Below are positions 54,807-63,304 of a stretch of DNA of 64,000 nucleotides, piece after piece; within the stretch, counting starts at the first letter, position 1, and each line of letters begins with the position of its first letter. Both the position numbers and the translations under genes were made by a program. Source of the stretch: Halobacillus hunanensis (GTDB lineage Bacteria > Bacillota > Bacilli > Bacillales > Halobacillaceae). The notes beneath the pieces are model-generated. The model saw only the letters and a program-made list of their open reading frames with translations. It had not been told where the DNA came from and did not search any database. The stretch spans positions 310,001-374,000 of the forward strand of contig NZ_FVZB01000007.1 of NCBI RefSeq assembly GCF_900166655.1, written 5' to 3'.

Positions 54807-55502
54807 TTGAAAAATATATCGATTTTAATAGCTGATGATGAGAAGGAAATTGCAGATCTTGTTGCAATCCATTTAGAAAAAGAAGGTTATGGTGTTATTA
54901 AAGTATCTGATGGTCAAGAAGCCATTCATTTTATCAAGACTCAACCAATTGATTTGCTGATTTTGGATATTATGATGCCGAAAATGGATGGACATGAGGT
55001 AGCCCGTCACATTCGCGAACAACATAATATGCCTATCATTTTTTTGAGTGCCAAAACTTCTGATTTCGATAAGGTACATGGATTGGCGATTGGAGCAGAT
55101 GACTATGTAACCAAACCATTCACCCCCATTGAATTGGTTGCTCGTGTAAATGCTCAATTGAGGCGCTTTATTAAGTTAAATCATCCCCATATGGATAATG
55201 GGAAGACCTTAGAATATGGTGGATTAGTTATTTCTCCTGATCAACGCACTGTTACTGTATATGGCGAAAACATTGAACTAACGCCGAAGGAATTTGATAT
55301 TTTGTATTTATTAGCCAGTCATCCAAAGAAAGTTTATAGTGCTGATAATATTTTTCGTAAGGTATGGGGTGAAGCATACTTTGAGGGTGGCAATACCGTT
55401 ATGGTCCACATTCGTACTATACGGAAAAAACTTAAAGAAGATAAACAAAAAGACAAATGGATTAAAACTGTGTGGGGCGTCGGGTATGCATTCAATGGTT
55501 AA
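54807..55502 (+). CDS. VanR-like response regulator
   Basis: This OmpR-type regulator has 231 residues. The receiver has ADDEKE, phospho-acceptor Asp in LLILDIMMP and Lys in YVTKPFTPIEL; the winged-helix domain ends TVMVHIRTIRKKL and VWGVGYAF. The sequence IADLVAIHLEKEGY and the linker pattern resemble VanR. The start is TTG, after AGGAGTGG. It overlaps the kinase gene and precedes a VanY-like carboxypeptidase, so the three probably form a cell-wall-stress module. No vanH, vanA or vanX is present. Confidence 0.85.
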   Translation: MKNISILIADDEKEIADLVAIHLEKEGYGVIKVSDGQEAIHFIKTQPIDLLILDIMMPKMDGHEVARHIREQHNMPIIFLSAKTSDFDKVHGLAIGADDYVTKPFTPIELVARVNAQLRRFIKLNHPHMDNGKTLEYGGLVISPDQRTVTVYGENIELTPKEFDILYLLASHPKKVYSADNIFRKVWGEAYFEGGNTVMVHIRTIRKKLKEDKQKDKWIKTVWGVGYAFNG

Positions 55503-56607
55503 CATAGCTAGAAGTTTTCGCTCGAAAATGATTCTGTTATTTGGTTTAAGTATGCTTCTCTCTGGTATTATAACCTATTTATTCTATAAAGGACTTCAAT
55601 TTTACTATCACACAATGGTTAGCTATGGGGATCCGTTGGTTCAGTTTCGTTTATTCATAGGCAGTATTGGTGAAATTAACTTTTTTTTATTACTGTTTAT
55701 CCCACTCTCGATATTGTTCTTCTTTTTACTAACGAAGCGCTATTCGACCTATTTTAAAGAGATTTCAAACGGAATTCATTATCTCGCTCATGGTGACTTT
55801 AATCACCGTGTTCAAATCCTATCAAATGATGAATTTAAGGATATTGCGCAAGACATTAATCTGGCAAGTGAAAAATTGCAACAGGCCATCGAAAGAGGGG
55901 ATTTTTCAGAAAGAAGTAAAGATCAGTTAGTCGTAAATCTGGCTCATGATTTGCGAACACCGCTCTCCTCTGTTCTAGGTTATTTAGATTTAATCCTTGA
56001 AGATGAGAATCTGACGAAAGAACAGACTAGACATTTTTTGAAGATTGCTTTTACCAAATCTCATCGGTTGGAAAGACTTATTAATGAATTATTCGAAATA
56101 ACAAGAATGAACTATGGCATGCTGCCTGTTGAAGGAAAACAAATTAATATAAGTGATCTGCTAAAACAACTAAAGGAAGAATTGTATCCTGTCTTTGAAA
56201 AAAATAATTTAATAGCTCGAATAAATATTGCTACCGATTTACCTATATTGGGTGACGGAGATTTATTAGCGCGCGTATTTGAAAATATTCTGGTCAATGC
56301 AAATAGATACGGATATGATGGTCAGTATGTAGATATTAACGGTTTTATTGATTCAGGGGAAGTAGTTGTCCAAGTTATGAATTATGGAAATTGTATTCCT
56401 TCCGATGAACTTCCATATATCTTTGATATGTACTATACCAATGACAAAGCACGGGTTTATCAGGATGGCGGGACAGGTCTTGGCCTATTCATCGCAAAAA
56501 ATATTGTGGAGCAGCACAATGGAACAATTACGGCAGACAGCAGTTTAATACGGACGATATTTGAAGTCCGTTTACCGCAGGAAAATATACAAAATGACAA
56601 AGTTTAA
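55486..56607 (+). CDS. VanS-like sensor histidine kinase
   Basis: The ~374-residue kinase has two membrane helices (about 16-37 and 60-85), a HAMP-like linker, the H box NLAHDLRTPLSSVLGYLD, N box ENILVNANRYGYD, and G boxes in MNYGNCIPS and GGTGLGLFIAKNI. The N box has the NANRY form seen in VanS-like kinases. The short extracellular loop (about 22 residues) suggests indirect or membrane-level sensing. ATG 55486 is used, overlapping the regulator by 17 bases; ATG 55495 is also possible. Confidence 0.82.
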   Translation: MHSMVNIARSFRSKMILLFGLSMLLSGIITYLFYKGLQFYYHTMVSYGDPLVQFRLFIGSIGEINFFLLLFIPLSILFFFLLTKRYSTYFKEISNGIHYLAHGDFNHRVQILSNDEFKDIAQDINLASEKLQQAIERGDFSERSKDQLVVNLAHDLRTPLSSVLGYLDLILEDENLTKEQTRHFLKIAFTKSHRLERLINELFEITRMNYGMLPVEGKQINISDLLKQLKEELYPVFEKNNLIARINIATDLPILGDGDLLARVFENILVNANRYGYDGQYVDINGFIDSGEVVVQVMNYGNCIPSDELPYIFDMYYTNDKARVYQDGGTGLGLFIAKNIVEQHNGTITADSSLIRTIFEVRLPQENIQNDKV

Positions 56608-56709
56608 TCCCAAGTCAAAGATTTAAGGAAAATTTAAAGTTTACCCCACTCTTTTTTTAAAAAGATTTTCCTATCCTTTAGATAAGTTAAGAAAAGGGGG
56701 AAACTGAAA

Positions 56710-57585
56710 TTGAAGAAGTGGGTTTTTTTATGTTTAATATTGGTCTGCGGTTTTGCAGTTTATAATATCACACCATTCTTTGAAGATATGAATGATATTA
56801 AAATAAATCAGCAAGATCAGGAAGAAAATGAAGTGTTCGAGGTGTATTCTGGAAACACTCAAAAGATTAAAATTGCAGAAAAGCAAATATATGAAGGAAA
56901 TCTGTTATTAGTTAACAGGGAATATCCCGTTCGAAAAGAAAGTGTTATAACAGATATTACAAGTTTAGTTAACCATAAAGAATTGACGAAGGGATATGGG
57001 TTACATAATACCAATATTCGCTTGTCAAAGATGGTGACACAAAAGTTTTCAAAGATGGTTGATGCCGCCAGAAAAGATGGGGTTAGTAATTTTTTGATCA
57101 GTAGTGGTTTTCGGAGTTTTGAAAGACAAAAAGAGCTTTACAAAGAAAAGGGGCCTGACTATGCTTTGCCAGCAGGCCATAGCGAACACAATTTAGGATT
57201 AGCGCTTGATGTTGGATCTACCCAAACGACAATGTACAAGGCATCAGAAGCTGAGTGGATTGAAAAAAATGCCTGGAAATACGGTTTTATTTTACGCTAT
57301 CCAAAAGGCAAAGCAGATGTAACAGGCATTGAATATGAGCCATGGCATATTCGCTATGTTGGTTTGCCTCATAGCGCTATTATGCAGGAAAAGAATTTTG
57401 TCTTAGAAGAATATTTAGGTTATCTAAAAGAAGAAAAGAGCATTTCTGTTAAGGTTAATGGAAAACAATATAGCGTTTCTTATTACCAAGTATCTCAAAG
57501 CATTACAATTCATGTACCTGATAACCACCATTACGAGATTTCAGGGAACAATATGGATGGTGTGATTGTGACAGTGTTTCCCTAA
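56710..57585 (+). CDS. VanY-like D-alanyl-D-alanine carboxypeptidase
   Basis: The 291-residue protein has a membrane anchor (about 2-20) and a VanY/LAS-type zinc peptidase domain (about 80-235): SSGFRSFERQ, the zinc ligands in GHSEHNLGLALD (SxHxxGxAxD) and EPWHIRYVG. A ~60-residue C-terminal extension with a small beta domain follows. It should remove terminal D-Ala from peptidoglycan stems outside the cell. The start is TTG after AAAGGGGG. It is downstream of VanR/VanS-like genes and is their likely target. Confidence 0.88.
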   Translation: MKKWVFLCLILVCGFAVYNITPFFEDMNDIKINQQDQEENEVFEVYSGNTQKIKIAEKQIYEGNLLLVNREYPVRKESVITDITSLVNHKELTKGYGLHNTNIRLSKMVTQKFSKMVDAARKDGVSNFLISSGFRSFERQKELYKEKGPDYALPAGHSEHNLGLALDVGSTQTTMYKASEAEWIEKNAWKYGFILRYPKGKADVTGIEYEPWHIRYVGLPHSAIMQEKNFVLEEYLGYLKEEKSISVKVNGKQYSVSYYQVSQSITIHVPDNHHYEISGNNMDGVIVTVFP

Positions 57586-57662
57586 TCAACACATACTAGC
57601 CTGTCCAGGCGTTGAACGGTTCCGGTGTGTTTTGATCAATGAATAAACAATTCTTTCTTAAA

Positions 57663-57726
57663 ATATCTTGAAACTGAGTCTTAAATAAACGGGGCGCGAT
57701 TATTCAATAAGAATAGTCGCCTTTTC
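57663..57726 (+). repeat. array repeat 7: boxes A and B
   Basis: TATCTTGAAACTGAGTCTT, then GGGGCGCGATTATTCAATAA and GAATAGTCGCC. The stem is GATTATTC/GAATAGTC. It closes the VanRSY segment. Confidence 0.7.
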
Positions 57727-57803
57727 TTTTGCATAGAATTATGCTTCTTCTCCGAGTACTTAATTTCGAGTTAATGGATTATCTAAAGGTTGAGTAAGTG
57801 GGA

Positions 57804-57826
57804 GGGTTTTGAAATAATTGGAACTA
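57804..57826 (+). repeat. array box C, copy 3
   Basis: GGGTTTTGAAATAATTGGAA, 91 bases upstream of the next gene. Confidence 0.5.
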
Positions 57827-57916
57827 TGCTGAGTTGATTGTCAGGAAATTACACTTTTCTCAGCAGCATTACCTTTTCAAAATATTACAAATTAACATGG
57901 GATTGGAGATATAGTT

Positions 57917-58201
57917 ATGTGGGTAATATTAGGGGTTATTGCTATAGTAGTAACTTTTATAAATCTTTATATGTACACAGCAGGAAAGGATTATAAGCTT
58001 GCTATGGCGATGGGGTTATCATTTACAGCATTAACGCTTTGTGCAGAATACAGTCTTGTCTCTGATTGGGTAGAAGTGGAAGATTGGGCAGCTTTAATGG
58101 ATGTAGTACCTGGTATGGAAAGGGCATTATGGTTTTTGACAATCGTTTCTATCTTACTAAATATAGCACCTATACTTTTAGAACTAAAAGGTAAGAAATA
58201 A
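57917..58201 (+). CDS. small membrane protein, 94 aa, three helices
   Basis: Helices are predicted at about 2-20, 30-48 and 70-88, with an acidic loop (WVEVEDWAALMDVVPGME) between the second and third that probably faces outside. TTGGAGA precedes the ATG. The acidic tryptophan-rich loop is a distinctive feature, but I do not know the family. It sits between array repeats 7 and 8. Confidence 0.62.
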   Translation: MWVILGVIAIVVTFINLYMYTAGKDYKLAMAMGLSFTALTLCAEYSLVSDWVEVEDWAALMDVVPGMERALWFLTIVSILLNIAPILLELKGKK

Positions 58202-58295
58202 TTACTTATTGTCACTTTATTTTTATAATATGCAATTATTGTGTAGATTTTTATGTATAACTATCGGATGCGTTAGTTGAAAATATGCTTCAATT

Positions 58296-58350
58296 ATCTC
58301 GGAATCAAGTCTTCACGAAATGGGCGCAAAAATTGAATAACTAGCTGCCT
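58296..58350 (+). repeat. array repeat 8: boxes A and B
   Basis: TTATCTCGGAATCAAG plus TCTTC, then ATGGGCGCAAAAATTGAATA and a decayed right arm (CTAGCTGCC). Confidence 0.6.
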
Positions 58351-58483
58351 TTGTTCAGTCCATCTTATTGTTTTACAGCTATGGGTGCAGGTTACTTCAA
58401 GAAAGAAATCGGGTTTGTCTTTTATGCCTTTTATGAAACTTCTTATTGATATGTTCGTATTTAAACTGAGGGGGGAATGAGTA

Positions 58484-58678
58484 ATGGAGGCATTCGAACT
58501 GAGCTTTAAAAATAAACGTGTAAGAATGTGGTTTATATGGGTGCTTCCTGTAATCATCCTATCAGGAATACTATTTTTTCCTTTACCAGTAGAGTACCAT
58601 TGGATACCTTCTTTTCTTCCTATCATTGCTATAATTATCTTTTATGGTTGGGTCAAATTTGATAAAAATAAAATTTAA
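58484..58678 (+). CDS. small membrane protein, 64 aa, two helices
   Basis: Two helices (about 15-33 and 40-58) with a PVEYHWIPSF turn. GAGGGGGG lies before the ATG. No family is recognised. Confidence 0.58.
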   Translation: MEAFELSFKNKRVRMWFIWVLPVIILSGILFFPLPVEYHWIPSFLPIIAIIIFYGWVKFDKNKI

Positions 58679-58692
58679 CCATTTTATTCCAT

Positions 58693-58722
58693 TAAAGGGC
58701 GCGTTTATCGAATAACGTGGAG
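58693..58722 (+). repeat. array repeat 9: box B
   Basis: TAAAGGGCGCGTTTATCGAA then TAACGTGG. The left arm equals that of repeat 5, and the right arm is shortened. Confidence 0.6.
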
Positions 58723-58762
58723 TAATTTGTGGGTTGGATAGTAATAATATTGAGGTGTTATG

Positions 58763-59011
58763 ATGAAAAAAATACTAAAAATGCTTTCTTTAACTTGTTT
58801 CGTAATCTGTGTCCTTCTCTGGATACCTAATTTATTGTTTCAAGTACCAAGTGATTTATTTTTAGAGATATTTATTATCGCTCCTATAGGAGTACTCTTA
58901 GCTATTTTTAGTAAAACTAAATGGCTCATAATTGGTAATACAATCATGTTTTTTAGCTTCTTTATATTGATGGGCTTAGGATCTATTATAGAGGCTATTA
59001 TCCACTCCTAA
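58763..59011 (+). CDS. small membrane protein, 82 aa
   Basis: Three hydrophobic segments (about 5-22, 30-46, 52-78) make up nearly the whole protein. GAGGTG lies 5 bases before ATG 58763; ATG 58760 is also in frame. No family is recognised. A small hairpin (AATAAAG/CTTTATT, about 59033-59071) follows. Confidence 0.55.
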   Translation: MKKILKMLSLTCFVICVLLWIPNLLFQVPSDLFLEIFIIAPIGVLLAIFSKTKWLIIGNTIMFFSFFILMGLGSIIEAIIHS

Positions 59012-59078
59012 AACACTAAAATCATGATTCAATAATAAAGAATACATAGGCTTTAAGGCGCTTTATTTTTTATTCGGA

Positions 59079-59173
59079 TTATCTTGATATTGAGTCTTCC
59101 TGATAAGGGCGCATTTCCGGAATAAAGGATTTGCGCTTTTTATGCATGAATAGGGACAGTTAATTGAACAACG
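59079..59173 (+). repeat. array repeat 10: boxes A, B and second B
   Basis: TTATCTTGATATTGAG plus TCTTC, then GGGCGCATTTCCGGAATAAA and GGATTTGCGCTTTTT, then TATGCATGAATAGGGACAG and TTAATTGAACAACG. The core is identical to repeat 3. Confidence 0.75.
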
Positions 59174-59194
59174 CTTCAAAAGGAGTTATTTTTA

Positions 59195-59374
59195 ATGCTT
59201 AAATCTGAAAAACACAATTTGATAGCCAACATTCTTGTTTGGATTGCAGCACTTATAATTATTTATAATGCTATAACTTTTGAACCGTCTTTATGGTTTA
59301 ACATTGCTTTTCCGTTGATAATGGGTGTACCAACATTTAGATCAATCCGTAGAATTCTCAAAAAGGATGATTGA
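59195..59374 (+). CDS. small membrane protein, 59 aa
   Basis: A 60-codon frame starts ATG 9 bases after AGGAG. Two hydrophobic helices (about 9-27 and 32-48) are followed by a basic tail (RSIRRILKKDD). Family unknown. It lies between repeats 10 and 11. Confidence 0.55.
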   Translation: MLKSEKHNLIANILVWIAALIIIYNAITFEPSLWFNIAFPLIMGVPTFRSIRRILKKDD

Positions 59375-59439
59375 AGGATGATTGAATGCTATTATTTATT
59401 GAGTTAACCGTGGATTTTAATTAAGGATTTTCCTCAATC

Positions 59440-59469
59440 GGACGCTTTTCCTTAATAAGGAAAAGCTCC
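59440..59469 (+). repeat. array repeat 11: box B
   Basis: GGACGCTTTTCCTTAATAAG then GAAAAGCTCC. GCTTTTCCTT/AAGGAAAAGC is a perfect 10-base stem. The right arm doubles as the ribosome site of the next frame. Confidence 0.7.
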
Positions 59470-59470
59470 A

Positions 59471-59629
59471 ATGTCGCATATAAGAGCAATTGTTGTAGTA
59501 GTTAGCTTAATAACTGGCATCTACACCACCAACAAACATTTCAAGATAAAAGAGCAAGAAATTAAATTAGAACGAGAAAGGTTAGAGGTGGAAAGAAAAA
59601 GCCTGGAATTAGAAGAGAAAAAGACTTAG
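59471..59629 (+). CDS. small anchored coiled-coil protein, 52 aa
   Basis: The product has one N-terminal hydrophobic helix (about 5-18) and a long charged coiled coil (KIKEQEIKLERERLEVERK). The only ribosome site is AAGGAAAAG in the right arm of array repeat 11. Similar in plan to the protein at 50619. Expression is uncertain because the hairpin would hide the site. Confidence 0.42.
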   Translation: MSHIRAIVVVVSLITGIYTTNKHFKIKEQEIKLERERLEVERKSLELEEKKT

Positions 59630-59653
59630 TGAAACGATAATTTTTGTTCAACT

Positions 59654-59720
59654 AAAGGGCGCAATTCTGGAGCAAAGGATTGCGCTTTTATTACTGTATG
59701 GGTCCATATTCTGGAAAAAG
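59654..59720 (+). repeat. array repeat 12: box B and second B
   Basis: AAAGGGCGCAATTCTGGAGC then AAAGGATTGCGCTTTT, then TATGGGTCCATATTCTGG. Confidence 0.65.
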
Positions 59721-59857
59721 TTATTGTGTAACTCATTTTAGTTCCTTCTGCTGCTTTGAATGTAGAAAGATTAAATAACTAAAGACTTTCCTTTTGAGTT
59801 GTGGCTAGATGTTACAATGAAATTACCGGCATAATTTACATAATTAGGAGTGTAGAA

Positions 59858-61120
59858 ATGAAAAAAGTAAGACTTGTTTTTTTGGGACTAATACTTCTCT
59901 GTGCTTGCTCGACAGGGGGAGAAGTTGAGACAGATAAGACTAGTGAGAATGATGAGACAACAGGTACAACAACTTATGGATTCGAACAAGACCAGGACGG
60001 GCCTGAAGAAAGCAAATGGTTACTACCAAACTCTTATCAAATAACGATTGATGATTCTTTTGAGATGGTTTCAAGATATGAAACAGGCTCTTCTGAAGAG
60101 AAAATGTTTTTTTGGCATAAGCCTTCAGCTAGCGAATTTTCGTTTAAACCAGAGAAATCACCAGAAAAATTTGAAAAAAAAGTCCCGACGATCGAAATAA
60201 AACCAATCAATAAATATCACCGATATATGTATATGCATTTAACAGGAAGTGAATCTCAAAAGAGTATGGAAGCTGTTAAAAAAGAGGTTAAAGAAAATTC
60301 TGAAGTGTACCTTGAAGAAGTGAAGGAACGAACAGTAGAGCTGTTAAAAGGTGATCCGACAATTTACACGAAGGAAGACTATGACATTGAGCCTTTCACC
60401 TATATGATTGAAAGTGAAACAGAGCAAGGTGTGCTTCACTATGAATTGATCGGTGAAGTGGAAAGTTCCTATCTCAGAGCTACATTAACCATCCCGGTGA
60501 AGAAGAAAGAAGAGCTACTTGGGAACATGTTAAGTTCTATTCGGACGATTACATATAAAGAAGAAGAGTTTAAAGATAATGCAGTATTAGATGAACCGAC
60601 AAGTTTGTCCTATGAACCCGCAGAGAATCTTAAAGGTGATTATCCTGAAGTAGGCTATTCCTTTGAGGTACCTGAAGCTGCGACGTTTAGGTATTCATAT
60701 CCAACGTATCATGCATATCGTTATACATTTGACACGCGTTATAAGGAAAGCATCGAAAAAGGAAATTTCAGCTTAAACCATTCAGAATTAATCGTTCGGG
60801 TAGAAAAACTGGAGAATGCGAGAAATCGAGAAGAAGAACTGCGTACTAAGGGCCGTTTTGATTTTGTTACTGCTCAAAGTGATCATGCCCAGTCGATCAC
60901 ATACTTACATGAAGAGGAAGATTTTGATACCGGTATATTCTCTACTGCCGTGCGTGTCGAATTCGATGGTTATGAAAAATACTGGTTTTTAAGAGAAGTA
61001 GACGGTCATGTTTACGAGGTCACTTTTGATATTACCTTTGAGGCTCCAGAGTATAAGGAATTATTAGACAATTATTTGAATGTTGTGCGTACCTTCGAGC
61101 TTATAGGTATAGAAGAATAG
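59858..61120 (+). CDS. lipoprotein, 420 aa
   Basis: A signal peptide with lipobox LCAC (Cys about 16) and an STGGEVETDK linker precede a large extracellular part that seems to hold two related beta-rich domains (about 60-225 and 250-415). Each ends with a similar segment: LLGNMLSSIRTITYKEEEF and LLDNYLNVVRTFELIG. This suggests an internal duplication. No catalytic motif or named family is recognised. ATG 59858 follows TAGGAG by 8 bases. It is the longest single gene of the array. Confidence 0.72.
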   Translation: MKKVRLVFLGLILLCACSTGGEVETDKTSENDETTGTTTYGFEQDQDGPEESKWLLPNSYQITIDDSFEMVSRYETGSSEEKMFFWHKPSASEFSFKPEKSPEKFEKKVPTIEIKPINKYHRYMYMHLTGSESQKSMEAVKKEVKENSEVYLEEVKERTVELLKGDPTIYTKEDYDIEPFTYMIESETEQGVLHYELIGEVESSYLRATLTIPVKKKEELLGNMLSSIRTITYKEEEFKDNAVLDEPTSLSYEPAENLKGDYPEVGYSFEVPEAATFRYSYPTYHAYRYTFDTRYKESIEKGNFSLNHSELIVRVEKLENARNREEELRTKGRFDFVTAQSDHAQSITYLHEEEDFDTGIFSTAVRVEFDGYEKYWFLREVDGHVYEVTFDITFEAPEYKELLDNYLNVVRTFELIGIEE

Positions 61121-61210
61121 CAAACAAACGTACAGAAATCTTAAATAATTAAAATGGTAAAAAATTGATCTTCCAATACCATCTAATAGAAGTTCTGTCC
61201 TTGTTCAATA

Positions 61211-61245
61211 TAAGGCGCGCTTTTCTTGGGTTGCCGAGCGTTTTT
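61211..61245 (+). repeat. array repeat 13: box B, divergent
   Basis: TAAGGCGCGCTTTTCTTGGG then TTGCCGAGCGTTTTTG. The loop differs from the usual TTGAATAA, so this copy is decayed. Confidence 0.5.
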
Positions 61246-61295
61246 GTGCCCTATTTAGGTATTTTAAGAGAAAATAATGGATGGGAGTTGAAATA

Positions 61296-61694
61296 GTGAA
61301 AGGTTTTATAATGTTGCTGGCAGTTGGCCTATTATTAAGCGGTTGCGGCAATGAATTGGATGTAGAACAAGCAGAATCGCAGGAAAAGCAGCTAGAAATC
61401 GTGAATAAATTACTAGAAGAAACAGACGGCCATACCAGGGGCGCGTTTGAACAGTTACCAGCGGAAACCAGCGAATATATGAAGCAAAATCCGGATTTAT
61501 TGCGGAAATTTACACAGGGTGAACCCACATTTATGGGAATCATTGACACGTTACGTCTAGGCACAAATGTTAAGTTAGGGCCGGAAGATATACAATTAGT
61601 TTATGACACCCTAGAAAATGATAGCGAAGTAGCGATATATGAAAATGGAATGAAATTTTCCGATAGCTTTATTGCTAAATTAAAATCCAACTAA
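61296..61694 (+). CDS. small lipoprotein, 132 aa
   Basis: The signal peptide has lipobox LSGC (Cys about 16) followed by an acidic helical linker (DVEQAESQEKQLEIVNKLL). The remaining 95 residues look mainly helical (GHTRGAFEQLPAETSEYMKQNPDLL); no family is recognised. GTG 61296 follows GGGAG by 9 bases; ATG 61281 is in frame but has a weaker site. Confidence 0.65.
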   Translation: MKGFIMLLAVGLLLSGCGNELDVEQAESQEKQLEIVNKLLEETDGHTRGAFEQLPAETSEYMKQNPDLLRKFTQGEPTFMGIIDTLRLGTNVKLGPEDIQLVYDTLENDSEVAIYENGMKFSDSFIAKLKSN

Positions 61695-61756
61695 ACGATA
61701 GAAACAACCTTTTTTTAAGAGGTGGATTGTCAACACAAGGCTAGACAATCCATGCG

Positions 61757-61820
61757 TTATCTTGAAATTGAGTCTTCTGCATAAGGGGCGCTTATCTGGA
61801 GTAAGGTAAGTGCCGTTTTT
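61757..61820 (+). repeat. array repeat 14: boxes A and B
   Basis: TTATCTTGAAATTGAG plus TCTTC, then GGGGCGCTTATCTGGAGTAA and GGTAAGTGCCGTTTTT. The stem is CGCTTATC/GGTAAGTG. Confidence 0.75.
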
Positions 61821-61847
61821 ATGAAATAAAGGATTGAGTTAGTATTT

Positions 61848-61870
61848 GGATTTTGAAATAATTGGTATTA
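61848..61870 (+). repeat. array box C, copy 4
   Basis: GGATTTTGAAATAATTGG plus TATTA, 58 bases before the next stop-free frame. Confidence 0.55.
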
Positions 61871-61927
61871 AACAGATAGCATTACTGAACACCAACTATT
61901 TCAAAGGATGTGTAATAACTGGGTGAG

Positions 61928-62323
61928 TTGGATTATAAATTAAGTGAATTTACCAGAATGCACGATGAATTTATCAATGATTGGAACGAAGCAATGATTT
62001 CAGGTGACACTTCTTCCTTAGAAAGAATGACTAATGATTACTATGTTGCTTTTTTTAAAGGAACGAATGAACAACCTATTATTTTTAACCGAAAAGATGC
62101 AGTAACAGGAATGAGACAATCAGTTAAACAGATGTTAGGTGCTAATAAGAGGTTTGAAAATAGAATAATTCGCCTAAAGAATAATAATCACACGGTAGTA
62201 TTTTACGAACAGTTGATTTATAAAGGTGCGGAATTATTATCGAGGTTATTTACTATTGAAGATTGGCAGTTTCTTGATGGGAAATGGATGATAGTTAGAG
62301 AGATAGAAGAGCCCATTGATTAA
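61928..62323 (+). CDS. NTF2/SnoaL-like (DUF4440) protein, 131 aa
   Basis: The protein has the length and pattern of DUF4440-type NTF2-like domains: an N-terminal helix (FTRMHDEFINDWNEAMISGD), TNDYYVAFF, then strands ending in WQFLDGKWMIVREIEEP. Such proteins may bind or isomerise small molecules; no catalytic set is obvious. The start TTG 61928 has only a weak ribosome site (GGGTG), so the true start may be slightly upstream. Confidence 0.6.
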   Translation: MDYKLSEFTRMHDEFINDWNEAMISGDTSSLERMTNDYYVAFFKGTNEQPIIFNRKDAVTGMRQSVKQMLGANKRFENRIIRLKNNNHTVVFYEQLIYKGAELLSRLFTIEDWQFLDGKWMIVREIEEPID

Positions 62324-62428
62324 TTTCAACCTACCTCTACTTTATGTGGAGTATGATCTATCGGTTTCCAAAAGAACAAAAAAGATATACAAATGGCAAT
62401 TGATCTAAAGGGGGCTAAAAAGAATATT

Positions 62429-63052
62429 ATGAAGGATATAGAAAAGTTACTTTTGGACATCACGATATATATCAAAGATAAATATGACTGCCATACGATA
62501 CTCTTATACGGTTCCTATGTAACAGGAGACTACACAAATGAGAGTGACATTGATCTGATCGGGTTTACCAATTCAACTGAACAGTATAACGAAGTTGATC
62601 TTTTTAACGGAAAGCAGTTAGACGTTTGGATTCATCCGACCAATGATATGAAAAATTACGAGCAATTTTTGAAACTACATCAAGCAGAAATTTTGCTTGA
62701 TGAACAAGATAAGGCTGGTTCGTTTATGGAAAAAGTTCAACGTTTATTTGAGGAAGGACCTAAGAAACTCTCTTCCGATGAGAAGGTGTTTCTAAGAACC
62801 TGGCTGCAGAAGATGGAAAAGAGGTCTAGAAAAGGAGACCTTGAGGGAAATTACCGTTTCCACTGGATGTTAAAAGATAGCTTAGAGATATATTTTGAAC
62901 TTAAGGATCAGTGGTATTTAGGTCCGAAGAAGTCATTTCGTTGGCTCAAACAGAATGATCCTGAAGGCTATCACCTTATTCAAATGGTGTTGAATGAACC
63001 GAATGTATGTAATCACGTAACGGAATGGATCAACTACATAACAAGAAAGTAG
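62429..63052 (+). CDS. nucleotidyltransferase-domain protein
   Basis: The ~207-residue protein has the polymerase-beta-type motif YGSYVTGDYTNESDIDLIGF (GS-x-DxD) and a third acidic residue in KQLDVWIH, followed by a helical C-terminal domain (FHWMLKDSLEIYFELKDQWYLGPKKSFRWL). This arrangement resembles aminoglycoside nucleotidyltransferases and MNT-type toxins' partners, but the substrate is unknown. ATG 62429 has a distant GGGGG site; ATG 62393 is in frame but unsupported. It follows the NTF2-like gene within one repeat interval. Confidence 0.72.
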   Translation: MKDIEKLLLDITIYIKDKYDCHTILLYGSYVTGDYTNESDIDLIGFTNSTEQYNEVDLFNGKQLDVWIHPTNDMKNYEQFLKLHQAEILLDEQDKAGSFMEKVQRLFEEGPKKLSSDEKVFLRTWLQKMEKRSRKGDLEGNYRFHWMLKDSLEIYFELKDQWYLGPKKSFRWLKQNDPEGYHLIQMVLNEPNVCNHVTEWINYITRK

Positions 63053-63080
63053 CCTTCTCTTTTGTCAAATTTTATTAATT

Positions 63081-63140
63081 TTATCTTGATATCAAGTCTT
63101 CTGGAAACGGGCGCGCTTCTTGAATAAAGGAGCGCGTCCT
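63081..63140 (+). repeat. array repeat 15: boxes A and B
   Basis: TTATCTTGATATCAAG plus TCTTC contains the perfect palindrome CTTGATATCAAG. ACGGGCGCGCTTCTTGAATA then AAGGAGCGCGTCC follows. The stem is CGCGCT/AGCGCG. Confidence 0.78.
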
Positions 63141-63304
63141 GTTTAATTGTGGAATAAGGATTGTCAACATTGCACATTTGAATGCTATTCCTCAGGAGAA
63201 CATTAGTAACAAGCTTATTACACTGACAAATAAAATGGCTTCATATACAATAATACTGTTTAATACTCAATTGGCTTATTATATGAATCGGGAAGGAGAA
63301 CCTA

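Noticed and set aside
55339..55485. Earlier start for the VanS-like kinase
   Set aside because: The extra residues overlap the regulator's DNA-binding domain in another frame and carry no kinase features.
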